DNA of 61,445 nucleotides. Origin: an uncultured Bacteroidales bacterium. GTDB taxonomy: Bacteria > Bacteroidota > Bacteroidia > Bacteroidales > UBA3824. Below, in pieces: positions 27,804 to 38,048 of this stretch (position 1 is the first letter of the stretch; each line of letters opens with the position of its first letter). The DNA is taken from assembly GCA_905234655.1 (NCBI GenBank), contig CAJOJG010000013.1, forward strand, positions 1 to 61,445, read 5' to 3'. Made by a program: the position numbers and the translations under genes. The notes beneath the pieces were generated by a model, which saw only the letters and a list, made by a program, of their open reading frames with translations, was not told the origin of the DNA and searched no databases.

Positions 27804-29159
27804 TTATACGAGGCCTTGTGCGAGCATTGCGTCGGCCACCTTCACGAAGCCGCCTATGTTTGCGCCCTTCACGTAGTTGATGTAGCCGCCTTCCTCAGTG
27901 CCGTACTTCACGCAGGTCTTGTGGATGTTGATCATTATCTGGTGAAGTTTTGCGTCAACCTCTTCGCGTGTCCAGGAGAGACGCTCGGAGTTTTGGGACA
28001 TTTCGAGACCCGAAACCGATACGCCGCCTGCGTTGGAAGCCTTGCCGGGAGAGTAGAGGATTTTTGCCTTTTGGAACACTTCGATTGCTTCGGGGAGCGA
28101 AGGCATGTTGGCACCCTCGCATACGCACATGCAGCCGTTGGCGATGAGAGCCTTTGCATTTTCCTCGTTGACCTCGTTCTGAGTAGCGCAGGGCATTGCG
28201 ATGTCGCATTTGATGTTCCACGGACGCTGGCCTTCGAGGTATTCAACGCCGGGGAAGTTGTCGGCATATTCCTTGATGCGGCCGCGACGGACGTTCTTCA
28301 AGTCCATAATCCACGCGAGCTTCTCAGCTGTGATGCCGTCCTTGTCGTAGATGGAGCCGTTGGAGTCAGACATGGTAACAACCTTTGCGCCGAGCTGGAT
28401 GCACTTCTCGACAGCGTACTGGGCAACGTTGCCCGAACCGGAGATGCAGACGGTCTTGCCGGCAATCTTGTCGTTCTTTGTGGCGAGCATTTCCTGTGCG
28501 AAATATACAACGCCGTAGCCAGTTGCCTCGGGACGGATGAGCGAACCACCCCAGCCAAGGCCTTTGCCAGTAAGAACGCCGGTAAACTCGTTGCGGAGCC
28601 TCTTGTACTGTCCGAAGAGGAAGCCAATCTCGCGTCCGCCTGTGCCTATGTCGCCTGCGGGAACGTCGGTGTCTGCGCCGATGTGCTTGGAGAGCTCGGT
28701 CATGAAGCTCTGGCAGAAACGCATTACCTCGTTGTCGGACTTTCCTTTGGGATCGAAGTCAGAACCGCCTTTGCCGCCGCCCATCGGGAGGGTTGTGAGG
28801 GAGTTTTTGAAAACCTGTTCGAAGGCGAGGAACTTCAAGATGCCGAGGTTGACAGTAGGGTGGAGACGGAGGCCGCCTTTGTAAGGTCCGATTGCGCTGT
28901 TCATCTGGATGCGGAAACCACGGTTGATCTGGATTTCGCCCTTGTCGTCGATCCACGGCACGCGGAACATTATTACGCGCTCAGGCTCTACCATGCGCTC
29001 GAGGATTTTGCCTTTCTTGTACTTGGGGTTTTCGTCGATGTAGTCCATGAGGGATTCTACAACTTCCTTTACGGCCTGGTGGAACTCGGTCTCACCAGGG
29101 TTCTTGGCGATTACTTTCGCCATGAAGTCGTTGACTTCTTTCTGGGATTGCTCAGTCAT
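27804..29159 (-). CDS. gdhA: Glutamate dehydrogenase, hexameric family I
   Basis: Makes glutamate from 2-oxoglutarate and ammonium with NADPH (or NADH). The 451 residues show RVPWIDDKGEIQINRGFRIQ (20 residues), the substrate lysines in MGGGKGGSDFDPKGKSD, PAGDIGTGGREIGFL, and the nucleotide motif GSGNVAQYA. The frame is open to 29243, but ATG 29159 (MTEQSQKEVNDF) is the usual family start and lies about 45 bases behind a TAATTTTG box (29220-29213). Coenzyme preference is not decided from sequence. Confidence 0.95.
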   Translation of the reverse strand: MTEQSQKEVNDFMAKVIAKNPGETEFHQAVKEVVESLMDYIDENPKYKKGKILERMVEPERVIMFRVPWIDDKGEIQINRGFRIQMNSAIGPYKGGLRLHPTVNLGILKFLAFEQVFKNSLTTLPMGGGKGGSDFDPKGKSDNEVMRFCQSFMTELSKHIGADTDVPAGDIGTGGREIGFLFGQYKRLRNEFTGVLTGKGLGWGGSLIRPEATGYGVVYFAQEMLATKNDKIAGKTVCISGSGNVAQYAVEKCIQLGAKVVTMSDSNGSIYDKDGITAEKLAWIMDLKNVRRGRIKEYADNFPGVEYLEGQRPWNIKCDIAMPCATQNEVNEENAKALIANGCMCVCEGANMPSLPEAIEVFQKAKILYSPGKASNAGGVSVSGLEMSQNSERLSWTREEVDAKLHQIMINIHKTCVKYGTEEGGYINYVKGANIGGFVKVADAMLAQGLV

Positions 29160-29377
29160 TGCTTTGCTTATTAATGTTTTTTGTATAGTTTCTGTGTTTT
29201 TGTTTTGCGTCACAAAATTATGTTTAAAATTCCACCGCTCCAAATCTTGACAGCCCCTTTACGTAAAACACGTACACCCCGCCCGCTCCGTTGAAATTTG
29301 CGTATGCAAGTGCGATTATAATTTTCGTTTAGAAAAAAATTTTTGTTATCTTTACCGCCAAAAACAAATCTAAAAAA

Positions 29378-30166
29378 ATGAAAAAACTTACAGCAATATT
29401 TTTTGCATTGTGCCTTGCTGCCTGTAATAGGGGCAAGAAGGCGGACAAACAGGCGGAAAGCCTTGTGTTTGACCGAGTTGAAGTGGATACGGTAGCGGCG
29501 TTTGGCAATGACGCCGGCGGTCCAAAATGCAGAATCGTCATCCATTTGGACTATGCCAAAGGCCCTAATGCCCATGTCATCAACGACACAATCCTGAAGT
29601 CGGGGATATTCTTGGACGACGAGTTGAAGCGCGGCGAGAAAAAGACTGTGCCAAAGGCTGTTGACATCGTTGTCAAAAACCATTTCAAGGCGTTCCGGCA
29701 GGAGTGCAAGGAAATCCAGAAACAGGGCGGCGAGATGGCGGCGGAGTGTTACTATAGTGTCGAAAGCAGTCATGGCTACGGTCGTGACAGCATCATCAAC
29801 TACCAGGCTGTGTGCGAGTCGTACATGGGCGGCGCACATGGTTGGCACAACATTTTCGCGCTCAACTTTGACCCTAAGACCGGCGCGCTAATCAGAGTTT
29901 CGGACTTCATAAAGAAAGGCGCGGAAGACAGGCTCAGCGACATGATTGCCGCCAAGATTGCCGCTGAACACGGTTGCAAGAGCGTGGACGACCTCCGCGA
30001 CAGGGAGGGGATTTTTGGAGTTTTTGACCCGTATGTGCCTGACAACTTTGTGATTGGCAAGGACAGTGTGGAGTTCATCTACCAGTGCGAGGAGATTGGA
30101 CCATACGCCGTCGGGGGCATTACCACAAAATTTTCGTACAACGACCTCAACGGATGCTTGAAATAA
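29378..30166 (+). CDS. DUF3298 lipoprotein (RsiV/PdaC-like domain)
   Basis: The 262 residues begin with a lipobox (CLAACNRG). The middle has YESVESS-like and YMGGAHGWHNIFALNFDPKT, the GGAHg motif of DUF3298, and the C-terminal half has FIYQCEEIGPYAVGGI. Similar domains occur in the anti-sigma factor RsiV and in cell-wall deacetylase-associated proteins; a lysozyme-binding or peptidoglycan-related job is possible. It precedes the macroglobulin gene by 28 bases, so the two may share a transcript. Confidence 0.82.
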   Translation: MKKLTAIFFALCLAACNRGKKADKQAESLVFDRVEVDTVAAFGNDAGGPKCRIVIHLDYAKGPNAHVINDTILKSGIFLDDELKRGEKKTVPKAVDIVVKNHFKAFRQECKEIQKQGGEMAAECYYSVESSHGYGRDSIINYQAVCESYMGGAHGWHNIFALNFDPKTGALIRVSDFIKKGAEDRLSDMIAAKIAAEHGCKSVDDLRDREGIFGVFDPYVPDNFVIGKDSVEFIYQCEEIGPYAVGGITTKFSYNDLNGCLK

Positions 30167-30194
30167 CACAAATACAAATATAAAAATCAGAATC

Positions 30195-33100
30195 ATGACT
30201 ATCAGTAAGAAACAAATTGCATTGGGCGCGATTACATTGGTGCTTTTGGCGATTGTCGTCATCGCCATCGTCGCACACGCGCCAAAGGTCAACTGCAACA
30301 ACCCTGATTTTGCGTCCTACATCTCGGCGTACACCGAAGGCACGGTCAGCAAGATGCAGACTGTCAAGGTTGTGCTTAACAGTTCAATCGTAGAGGGCAT
30401 CGACCGCAGCGTCGACCCCGACAAACTTCTCACAATCTATCCCACCGTGAAAGGCAAGTCCAAGTTCTTGGACGAGAGGACGATAGAGTTCACGCCGGAC
30501 GCGGGTTTTGCGTCGGGGAAGAAGTACGTATTCGCCTTTAATCTTGGTAAAATTGCCGACGTGCCGGGCGAATTGAAAAGGTTTGTTTTTCCGGTCTCGA
30601 TTATCAAGCAGGATTTGAAAGTGACAGTCGACGAGCAGGTCACGACCGACCGCAAAACACTTAAATACCAGATGGTTGCGGGAACGGTTAAGACTGCCGA
30701 TGTCGAGAATATTGAGAACATCAAACGCTCCGTAAAAGCCAAAATCGACGGAAAGGAACTACTAATCAACTGGCGCACAGGCTCCGAATCCGGCAATATT
30801 TTCGGGTTCTCTATCGACAGCATCGAACGCAAAGATGCCTCTCAGTCGTTGGTAATCAGTTATTTGGGAACATTGATAGACTCGAATGTGAAGGGCGAGA
30901 AAGTCGTCAAAATCCCGGCTGTCAATGAGTTTGACATCACGTCCGTGAAAGTCTTCGAAGCACCGTCACAGCATATCAGGATTGAGTTCACGGATCCCGT
31001 CGGCGAGTCGCAGAACCTTTCGGGACTTGTCACTGTCACAGACCTTGAACGTTATGGCTCAAGCAGTTATAAAGTAGAAGCTTCGGGCAACTGCATTAAT
31101 GTATACCCATCGGTGCGCAAGACTGGCGAGGCAAAACTCAGTGTCGCCGCCGGTGTGAAAAATGTCCTCGGCATCAAGCTCAAGGACGACCGTGAGTTCA
31201 ACATCAGTTATGAACTCCTCAAGCCGCAAGTTCGCAGCGTGAAGACTGGACTTATACTGCCAGACGGCGACAATGGGTTGGTGTATCCGTTTGAGGCTGT
31301 GAACCTTACGGCAGTCGACGTGACAATCATAAAAGTCCTGGAAAAGAATATTTTGAGCTATATCCGCGACTATTCCGACTACTGGAACAGCAGCAACCTC
31401 CAGCAGACCGGCGTGCCTGTGTTCCGTAAGACAATCCACATCGCAGACGCTGAGAGTGAGGAAGTTACGGCGTGGAACCGTTATTATCTCGAACTCTCCA
31501 AACTCGTCAAGACCGAGCCGGGTTCTATCTACAACATCATGATTTCGTTCCGCAAGTCCCACGCTGTCTTTGACTGTGACACCTGCAACGGCGGCGACGA
31601 CGCGTCCATGGAACGCGACATCGACATCAAGGATTTTGACGATTATGATGGCTATTACGAATCCATCGACCGTAACTATTACACAAGCGCGGGCTATAAC
31701 TGGCGTAACAGCGACAATCCGTGCTACAAGATGTATTACCAGTCCGACAAGTTCCTGAGCCAGAACGTCTTGGCATCAAACCTCGGCATCATCGCCAAGA
31801 AAGGCAACGACCGTTCGACGATGATTTATGTGACCGACTTGAAGACTGCCACGCCGGTTGTCGACGCGCATGTCGAGATTTACGGCTACCAGCAGCAACT
31901 CCTTGCGAGCGGCGAGACCGATTCGGAAGGAAAATTTGACTTCGGCAAGCAGCCAAAGGCGTATTTTGCCGTTGCGCGGCGCGGCGCGGAGTGCAACTAC
32001 CTGAAACTCAACGACGGACAGTCGCTCTCTATGAGTAAGTTCGACATCTCGGGCAGTGAGGTTCGCGATGGCCTTAAAGGATTCCTTTATGGCGAGCGCG
32101 GCGTATGGCGGCCGGGCGACTCTATCCACTTGAGCTTCATACTCAAAGAAGACCTCAAGAATCCACTGCCTGACGACTACCCCATCACGCTCGAAGTCCG
32201 CAATCCCGTTCAGCAGCAGATACTTAAGACAACTGTCACGAAGAACAAGAGCAACTTCTACGTGTTCAATTTCAAGACCGACGAGAATGATGTCGCCGGT
32301 ACATACGACGCGACTGTGACATGTGGAAACTCGCGGTTCTATAAGCAACTGAGGGTTGAAAACATCATGCCCAACCGCCTGAAAATCAACATGGACTTCA
32401 ACAAAAAAGTCCTCACTTCCGACGGCAACAGCTGCGTCATTTCGGGCGCATGGCTCCACGGCGCGACGGCTAAGGGGCTGAAAGTTGACGTGCAGATGTC
32501 GATGAAGGAAGTGCCGCTTAAGTTCGACAAGTGGGAAGGCTACAGTTTCAACGACGACAAGCAATCGTACTACCTTTCAAATGACTATGACGAGGTTTTT
32601 GAAGGCACGCTCAACGAGAAGGGCGAGGCGCGCTTCACTCCAAAATTCAACTCCGAGGAGTTGCCGCCGAAGGTCAAGGCTTATTACATGACCAAAATCT
32701 ACGAAAAAGGCGGACGCTTCAGCAAGGACGAGACTTCGATTGAGGTCATGCCGCATGACACATACGTGGGAATAAAAATGCCCGACACAGACGGCCATTT
32801 CCTCTATGTCGACTCTCACCAAAAAGTCGATTTCGCCGTCGTTGACGCTAATGGCAACGCGCTCAGCGGCCGCCGCGACCTGTCCGTGAAACTGTACAAA
32901 CTCGAATGGCAGTGGTGGTACGACTCCTATAATTATGTCTCGCAGTACAACTCCACCCTGCTCCAGCATGACACCGTAACCGCCAACGGCGGGCGCGCGC
33001 AGTACACTTTCCTCGTTAGTTACCCAAACTGGGGACGCTACATGCTTGATGTCACGGACATGAAGACCGGCCGCAGGGCATCGTCCATTTTCTACATGGA

Positions 33101-35732
33101 TTGGCCAAGTTCATTCGGCAGGAGCCCGATTTTGAGCCAGGGCTCGACGATTGTCGAATTGTCGTCCGACAAGCCAAAATACCAAATCGGCGACATGGCG
33201 ACCGTCACAATCCCCTCCTCCGAGGGCGGCCACGCGCTTGTGACCATCGAGAACGGCACAAAGGTCGTCAGCAGCCAGTGGGTCAGCACAAAATCTGGCT
33301 CCACGGAGTTCAAGTTCAGGGTCGAGCCGGACATGGAGCCGGGAGTTTATGTTTTTGTCGAACTATTACAGCCACACGCCCAGACTGCCAACGACTTGCC
33401 GCTGAGGATGTACGGCGTTCTGCCGCTGGACATCGAGAACCCGGCGACTAAGCTTGAGCCTGTGATAAGTATGCCCGATGTGCTTGACGCTGAAAAGGAC
33501 GTTAACATCACAGTCTCCGAAAAGAACAACAAGTCGATGACTTACACAATCGCCTTGGTCGACGACGGAATCTTGGACTTGACACACTTCCGCACGCCCG
33601 ACCCATGGAAGGCTTTCTACTCGCGTGAAGCCTTGGGAGTCAGCACGATAGACATGTACGACAATGTCATCGGCGCGTTTGGAAACACGATAGAGCGCAT
33701 GTTCTCTGTCGGCGGCGACGATGAATATTCCGGCTCAAAATCCGCCCGCGCGAACAATTTTGAGACCGTCGTGGCGTTCCTCGGGCCTTTCACCTCGAAG
33801 GGCGGAAAGTCGACCCACACTGTCAAGTTGCCAAAATACATCGGCTCTGTCCGCGCGATGGTCGTGGCAGGTGACGGAAAGGCATACGGCATGGCGGAGA
33901 AGACCATGCCGGTCACAAAACCGCTCATGGTATTTGCCACGACGCCCCGCGTAATCGGCACCGGCGAGACGTTCAAGTTGCCGATTACAGTATTCACCGG
34001 CGAGGACAACGTCCGCAATGTCAAGGTGACTGTCAAGGCTTCCAACGGTTTGACAATCAACGGCGAGAACTCTTGTACGCTCACCTTTGACGGCAAGGGC
34101 GAGCAGGATCCTATGTTCGAGTTGCAGAGCGGCGACAAGGTCGGCACCGGCAAGATTGAAATCAGCGCAACGGCTGGCGCGCACGAATCGTCCATGACGC
34201 TCAACCTTGACATCCGCGAGCCGAACACCCCGACACAACAGGTTGTCAGCAAGGCTGTTGCGGCTGGCGAGACTGTGGAACTTGTCATTAATCCCATTGG
34301 CAGGAAGAACACTAACACCGCCACGCTCAACGTCTGCGGAATCCTGCCGATTAACTTCGAGGGTCATCTCTCCCACATCCTCTCCTACCCTTACGAGTCG
34401 CTTGAACATACTGTCTGCAAGGCATTTCCGATGCTATATGCGCCCGTGATTACCGACATGAAGGCTGCGGACAAGGAGAAGGGCGAAAATATTGTGCGCG
34501 ATGCGATAAAGAGCGTCTACGCCTACCAGACTGTCGGCGGCGGACTGTGCTACTGGCGCAACGAGAACTACTCAAACGTCTGGTACACAAGCCTTGCCGG
34601 TCATTTCATCGTCGAGGCTCAAAAGGCGGGTTACGCCGTAAATCCCGACTTCCTCAACAAATGGAAAAAATACCAGCGCACAAAGGCTGAGGCATGGACT
34701 CCCGACAGCCGCAACTCGTATGAAATCCAGGCGTACAGGCTTTATACACTGGCACTTGCGGGCGATGCCCTCAATGCACAGATGAACCGCCTGAAGGAGC
34801 AGCCGCAGATAACCGACGAGGCTAAGATTTACCTCGCCGCCGCATACGCCATCTGTGGCAATAAGAAGACCGCCGAGGCGATTATGAATCCTTTGAACGC
34901 CACTGTAGCCGCCAACAGCCCCTCCAAGCTGCTTGCACTCTGTGATCTCGACCAAAAGGAAAAGGCGTTCACGGTCGCCAACAGCATTGCCAACAATATC
35001 GGACACGATTTCTATTGGCTTGACACGGAGTATGAAAGCATGTCGCTCGTCGCCTTGGGCAAGTATTTTGACAAGTACAAGCCAGCGTCCAACATCGAGT
35101 GCGAGTATTCGTTTGGAACCGGCGCGCGTCAGACTTTGAGCACAAACCATGTATTTGCCACAAGTAGCCTGCCTGTCCAGTCCACCGACCCGCACAAGCT
35201 GGCTTTCACGAACAAGACTACCGGCACTCTCTATGTCGAGGTTACAAACGAGGGAATCCCCGAGGCCGGCATCGAGAAGGCTGAAAATTCGGTCCTCACC
35301 GCCAAACTCCAGTTCCTCCAGAATGGCAAGGAGATTTCGCCCAAGAAACTGAAACAAGGCGACGATTTTGTGGCGGTTATCCTTGTCACTAATAATGGCG
35401 ATGACTACCTTGACAAACTCGCCGTGACCGAGCTGTTCCCGTCTGGCTGGGAGATTATGAACTCGCTCAGCGCGTCTGACGAGGACGACTATAATGAATA
35501 TCGTTACTCCTATCGCAGTGGCAATGTCAAGTATACCGATGTCCGCGACGACCGCAAGTACACATATTTCTCACTGCCGAGCCATGGCAATATTGCGTTC
35601 TGCACTCGTCTCACCGCCACATACGCCGGCAAGTACTACCTCCCCGGCCTTGATGTCCGCGACCTTGAGAACCCCCGCATCTTCGCCCGCACGAAGGGCA
35701 TGATGGTCGAGGTCGAGGAGGATAAGGAATAG
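30195..35732 (+). CDS. Alpha-2-macroglobulin-like protein without a thioester
   Basis: A 1845-residue envelope protein with an N-terminal membrane anchor (residues 8-28), beta-rich MG domains, the MG2 signature GERGVWRPGDSIHLSFIL (near 635), and the family block LVDDGILDLTHFRTPDPW (near 1120). The thioester-domain site, normally YPYGCLEQT, here reads YPYESLEHTV (about residue 1400): both the Cys and the Gln of the thioester are replaced. It should therefore trap or bind proteases without covalent capture, like YfaS-type proteins. It lies right behind the DUF3298 lipoprotein gene. Confidence 0.9.
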   Translation: MTISKKQIALGAITLVLLAIVVIAIVAHAPKVNCNNPDFASYISAYTEGTVSKMQTVKVVLNSSIVEGIDRSVDPDKLLTIYPTVKGKSKFLDERTIEFTPDAGFASGKKYVFAFNLGKIADVPGELKRFVFPVSIIKQDLKVTVDEQVTTDRKTLKYQMVAGTVKTADVENIENIKRSVKAKIDGKELLINWRTGSESGNIFGFSIDSIERKDASQSLVISYLGTLIDSNVKGEKVVKIPAVNEFDITSVKVFEAPSQHIRIEFTDPVGESQNLSGLVTVTDLERYGSSSYKVEASGNCINVYPSVRKTGEAKLSVAAGVKNVLGIKLKDDREFNISYELLKPQVRSVKTGLILPDGDNGLVYPFEAVNLTAVDVTIIKVLEKNILSYIRDYSDYWNSSNLQQTGVPVFRKTIHIADAESEEVTAWNRYYLELSKLVKTEPGSIYNIMISFRKSHAVFDCDTCNGGDDASMERDIDIKDFDDYDGYYESIDRNYYTSAGYNWRNSDNPCYKMYYQSDKFLSQNVLASNLGIIAKKGNDRSTMIYVTDLKTATPVVDAHVEIYGYQQQLLASGETDSEGKFDFGKQPKAYFAVARRGAECNYLKLNDGQSLSMSKFDISGSEVRDGLKGFLYGERGVWRPGDSIHLSFILKEDLKNPLPDDYPITLEVRNPVQQQILKTTVTKNKSNFYVFNFKTDENDVAGTYDATVTCGNSRFYKQLRVENIMPNRLKINMDFNKKVLTSDGNSCVISGAWLHGATAKGLKVDVQMSMKEVPLKFDKWEGYSFNDDKQSYYLSNDYDEVFEGTLNEKGEARFTPKFNSEELPPKVKAYYMTKIYEKGGRFSKDETSIEVMPHDTYVGIKMPDTDGHFLYVDSHQKVDFAVVDANGNALSGRRDLSVKLYKLEWQWWYDSYNYVSQYNSTLLQHDTVTANGGRAQYTFLVSYPNWGRYMLDVTDMKTGRRASSIFYMDWPSSFGRSPILSQGSTIVELSSDKPKYQIGDMATVTIPSSEGGHALVTIENGTKVVSSQWVSTKSGSTEFKFRVEPDMEPGVYVFVELLQPHAQTANDLPLRMYGVLPLDIENPATKLEPVISMPDVLDAEKDVNITVSEKNNKSMTYTIALVDDGILDLTHFRTPDPWKAFYSREALGVSTIDMYDNVIGAFGNTIERMFSVGGDDEYSGSKSARANNFETVVAFLGPFTSKGGKSTHTVKLPKYIGSVRAMVVAGDGKAYGMAEKTMPVTKPLMVFATTPRVIGTGETFKLPITVFTGEDNVRNVKVTVKASNGLTINGENSCTLTFDGKGEQDPMFELQSGDKVGTGKIEISATAGAHESSMTLNLDIREPNTPTQQVVSKAVAAGETVELVINPIGRKNTNTATLNVCGILPINFEGHLSHILSYPYESLEHTVCKAFPMLYAPVITDMKAADKEKGENIVRDAIKSVYAYQTVGGGLCYWRNENYSNVWYTSLAGHFIVEAQKAGYAVNPDFLNKWKKYQRTKAEAWTPDSRNSYEIQAYRLYTLALAGDALNAQMNRLKEQPQITDEAKIYLAAAYAICGNKKTAEAIMNPLNATVAANSPSKLLALCDLDQKEKAFTVANSIANNIGHDFYWLDTEYESMSLVALGKYFDKYKPASNIECEYSFGTGARQTLSTNHVFATSSLPVQSTDPHKLAFTNKTTGTLYVEVTNEGIPEAGIEKAENSVLTAKLQFLQNGKEISPKKLKQGDDFVAVILVTNNGDDYLDKLAVTELFPSGWEIMNSLSASDEDDYNEYRYSYRSGNVKYTDVRDDRKYTYFSLPSHGNIAFCTRLTATYAGKYYLPGLDVRDLENPRIFARTKGMMVEVEEDKE

Positions 35733-35750
35733 TGAGTCTTATTCGCAAAA

Positions 35751-35789
35751 AAAAAATCCCGCCCCATCTTCTTGCGGGGCGGGATTTTT
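35751..35789. terminator. Bidirectional intrinsic terminator
   Basis: TCCCGCCCC (35757-35765), a 10-base loop, GGGGCGGGA (35776-35784), with A-run before and T-run after. It serves the macroglobulin gene on the plus strand and the GH3 remnant on the minus strand. Confidence 0.92.
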
Positions 35790-35808
35790 CATTAAACACT
35801 AAAATAAC

Positions 35809-37106
35809 CTATCTTACTTCAAACTCGCCTTCCAGCGCGTCTTTAAGGCCGCTGTCCTGCGCAACCCAAAGTTTGAACTTGCCGGGCTCGAGGACAAACT
35901 TCTTGTCCATGCCGAAAAATTCGAGGCGCGACACCGGGACGCTGAACTCTATGTCAACGGTCTGACCGGCGGGGATTTCGACACGGCGGAAGTCTTTGAG
36001 TTCCAATACGGGGCGCACAATCGAGCCGACGAGGTCGCGGACGTAAAGCTGAACCACCGTCGCGCCGTCGCGTGAGCCGGTGTTGGCGGCCTTGCAAGAT
36101 ACCTTGATGACGTCGCCCTTGCTGAAAGTATTGCCGCTAATCTTCAAGTCGGAATACTTAAACGTGGTGTAGCTCAGGCCGTAGCCGAAGTTCAAGAGCG
36201 GGCCGAAGCCGTCGTCAAGGAAATAAGACCTGCAGCCGAGCGATGTCTGTCCTGCCTCGGCGGGAATGTCGTCGAGAAGAACCTCGTTGCCGTTGGCGGG
36301 GCGGCCGGTCATGCTTTTGCCGTAGTACACAGGCACTTGACCAACCGAAATCGGGAACGTAACAGGCAGCTTGCCCGAGGGGTTGACCTTGCCGGTGAGG
36401 ATGTTGACGAGCGCAGGGCCGCCCATCGTGCCGGGGTGAAACATGTATATCATCGCGTCGCAGTTGTCGAGGTCGCGCTTGATGGTAAGCGGACGACCCG
36501 CCATGATGACTGCAATTACGGGCTTGCCGGTCTTTTTGAGGGCTTCAAGAAGCTGGCTCTGCGCGCCTTGCAGGTTGAGGTTGGCGAGCGAATGAGCCTC
36601 GCCGCTGAGGATGGATTCTTCGCCGCCTACAAACAGGATTACGTCCGAATTTTTGGCGGCGGCAACTGCCTTGGCGATGCCGTCGATCCTTGAATCGCGG
36701 CTGTAAGTGAGCGCGGGTACGTAGTTGATTTGCAAGCCGTCGGTCTCTTGAAGGGATTTGAGCGGCGTGATGGTGTGGTTCTTCTCGCCGTCAAAAACCC
36801 ACGTGCCGAGTTGGTCGTGCGGCGCGTCTGCCATCGGGCCCGTCAAGAGGATGCGCTTGGCGGTGGCGGCAAGGGGAAGGACGTTGTTGGCGTTTTTGAG
36901 AAGGACGGCACTTTCCTCAGCGGTCTTCTGGGCGGCGGCGAGGTGCGCGGGCGCGTACTTAACGTCTTGGCTTGTAGTGATATACGGATTAGCGAAAAGT
37001 CCTAAGCGATACTTGACGCGCACCACGTTTTTGCAACGCTCGGTGATGAGCGATTCCGATACTTTGCCAAGAGCGCGGCGGATAATATTTTCATTGTCGT
37101 TTTCAT
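35809..37106 (-). pseudogene. GH3 beta-glucosidase lacking its catalytic domain
   Basis: The frame 35809-37091 carries the C-terminal half of a BglX-type GH3 enzyme: VKYRLGLFANPY, ESAVLLKNANNVLPL, the acid/base loop region GGEESILSGEAHSL, and a fibronectin-like end. The N-terminal barrel with the nucleophile Asp is missing. The 5' end is still there: promoter TAACTTTG (37145-37138) with TTTG 21 bases upstream, and ATG 37106 opening MKTTMKILSAALLA, a signal peptide in a different frame that runs into the GH3 remnant around 37065. So about 900 bases were lost between the signal peptide and the C-terminal half, with a frame change. Confidence 0.8.
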
Positions 37107-37151
37107 AATGCAAAAATTTTTGAGGTTTGACGATGTGCAAAGTTACATCAT

Positions 37152-37457
37152 TTGGGGCGCAACGTCCAAATTTTTCGACATTCTTTGCTACTGCATACTA
37201 CGTCAAAATCGCGAAAAAACTACTTCAAATACAACAATTTCATCCGCAAGATAAAGTCGGCGTTCCCGCAGCTCTCGCGCAACGACTACATGCTCTGCGC
37301 CTACATCCGCATGGATCTCTCGACGAAGGAAATCGCCCAGATGCTCAACATGAGCGTCCGTGGCGTCGAAAGCCAAAAATACCGCCTGAAAAAGAAAATC
37401 GGCCTCGAAGAGGATTTGAACGAATACTTGAAGGGGATAGAGAACGAGGGTGGATGA
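37152..37457 (+). pseudogene. C-terminal fragment of a LuxR-type regulator
   Basis: From about 37200 the frame reads IKSAFPQLSRNDYMLCAYIR and DLSTKEIAQMLNMSVRGVES, then QKYRLKKKIGL: the helix-turn-helix end of the large Bacteroidota LuxR-type regulators. There is no ATG and the sensor part is absent; the frame begins in the divergent promoter of the GH3 remnant. The two truncated genes therefore meet head to head at one junction. Confidence 0.75.
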
Positions 37458-37549
37458 TTTTTTTTTTTTTACGATTCAATACGCAATACCAAGTTTCAAC
37501 ATCACGTTTTAAGTATGGATTTCGTACATTCCGTACACGAAAACCGCAG

Positions 37550-37925
37550 TTAAAACGTGTAAATGTAAATATAGACGTAATAGAGGACGGCGGAAGCCAT
37601 TTTTTGAGAGAGCGTGTCGTATATTCCGTCAGGCGAAATATTGGAATTTTTGATATTGCCGCCCACGCTTGCCGATTTCAAATACGATATTTCGCCGCCT
37701 ACTGTGCGCCCGTAGTAATGGAAACTGTACTTTTTTGCATCCTCGGCTTTGTTGCCATCGTTGACGTATTTTGGGAAAAACGAATATCCCGTGCAGAAAT
37801 TCTTCAACTTCCGCACGGGACATACCTAATATTTTTAACACAACAGAGTACGATTCCTTAGGGTGTAAAGTATGTTTTACCCCCCCCTTATAGAAATTTA
37901 TCACTTTGTTGTAGTTGTGTATCAT
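37550..37925 (-). pseudogene. Frameshifted small gene of unknown function
   Basis: ATG 37925, behind a TATATTTG box (37978-37971), opens MIHNYNKVINFYKGGVKHTL and runs to EEFLHG near 37790. The coding-like sequence then continues one frame over as YSFFPKYVNDGNKAEDAKKY, then SFHYYGRTVGGEISYL, and ends YIYIYTF at 37550. One indel near 37780-37800 joins them to about 125 codons. Family not recognised. Confidence 0.5.
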
Positions 37926-38013
37926 TTTTTATATGTTGCAATTATCATTGTCTGACGCTGCAAATATAGAAACTTTTTTTGAGACTATATATGACGAATG
38001 AAAATTTTTTTCT

Positions 38014-38021
38014 TATTTTTG
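38014..38021 (+). promoter_or_regulatory. -7 box of the second AAA-ATPase gene
   Basis: TATTTTTG, 28 bases before the ATG at 38049. It stands back to back with the TATATTTG box of the frameshifted small gene (37978-37971, minus strand). Confidence 0.45.
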
Positions 38022-38048
38022 CAAAAAAGTTTTTAACTGTCATCAATC

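Noticed and set aside
27816..29174. 452-codon open frame on the plus strand
   Set aside because: It is the exact antisense of gdhA in a codon-aligned frame; its residues have no family features and gdhA is certain.
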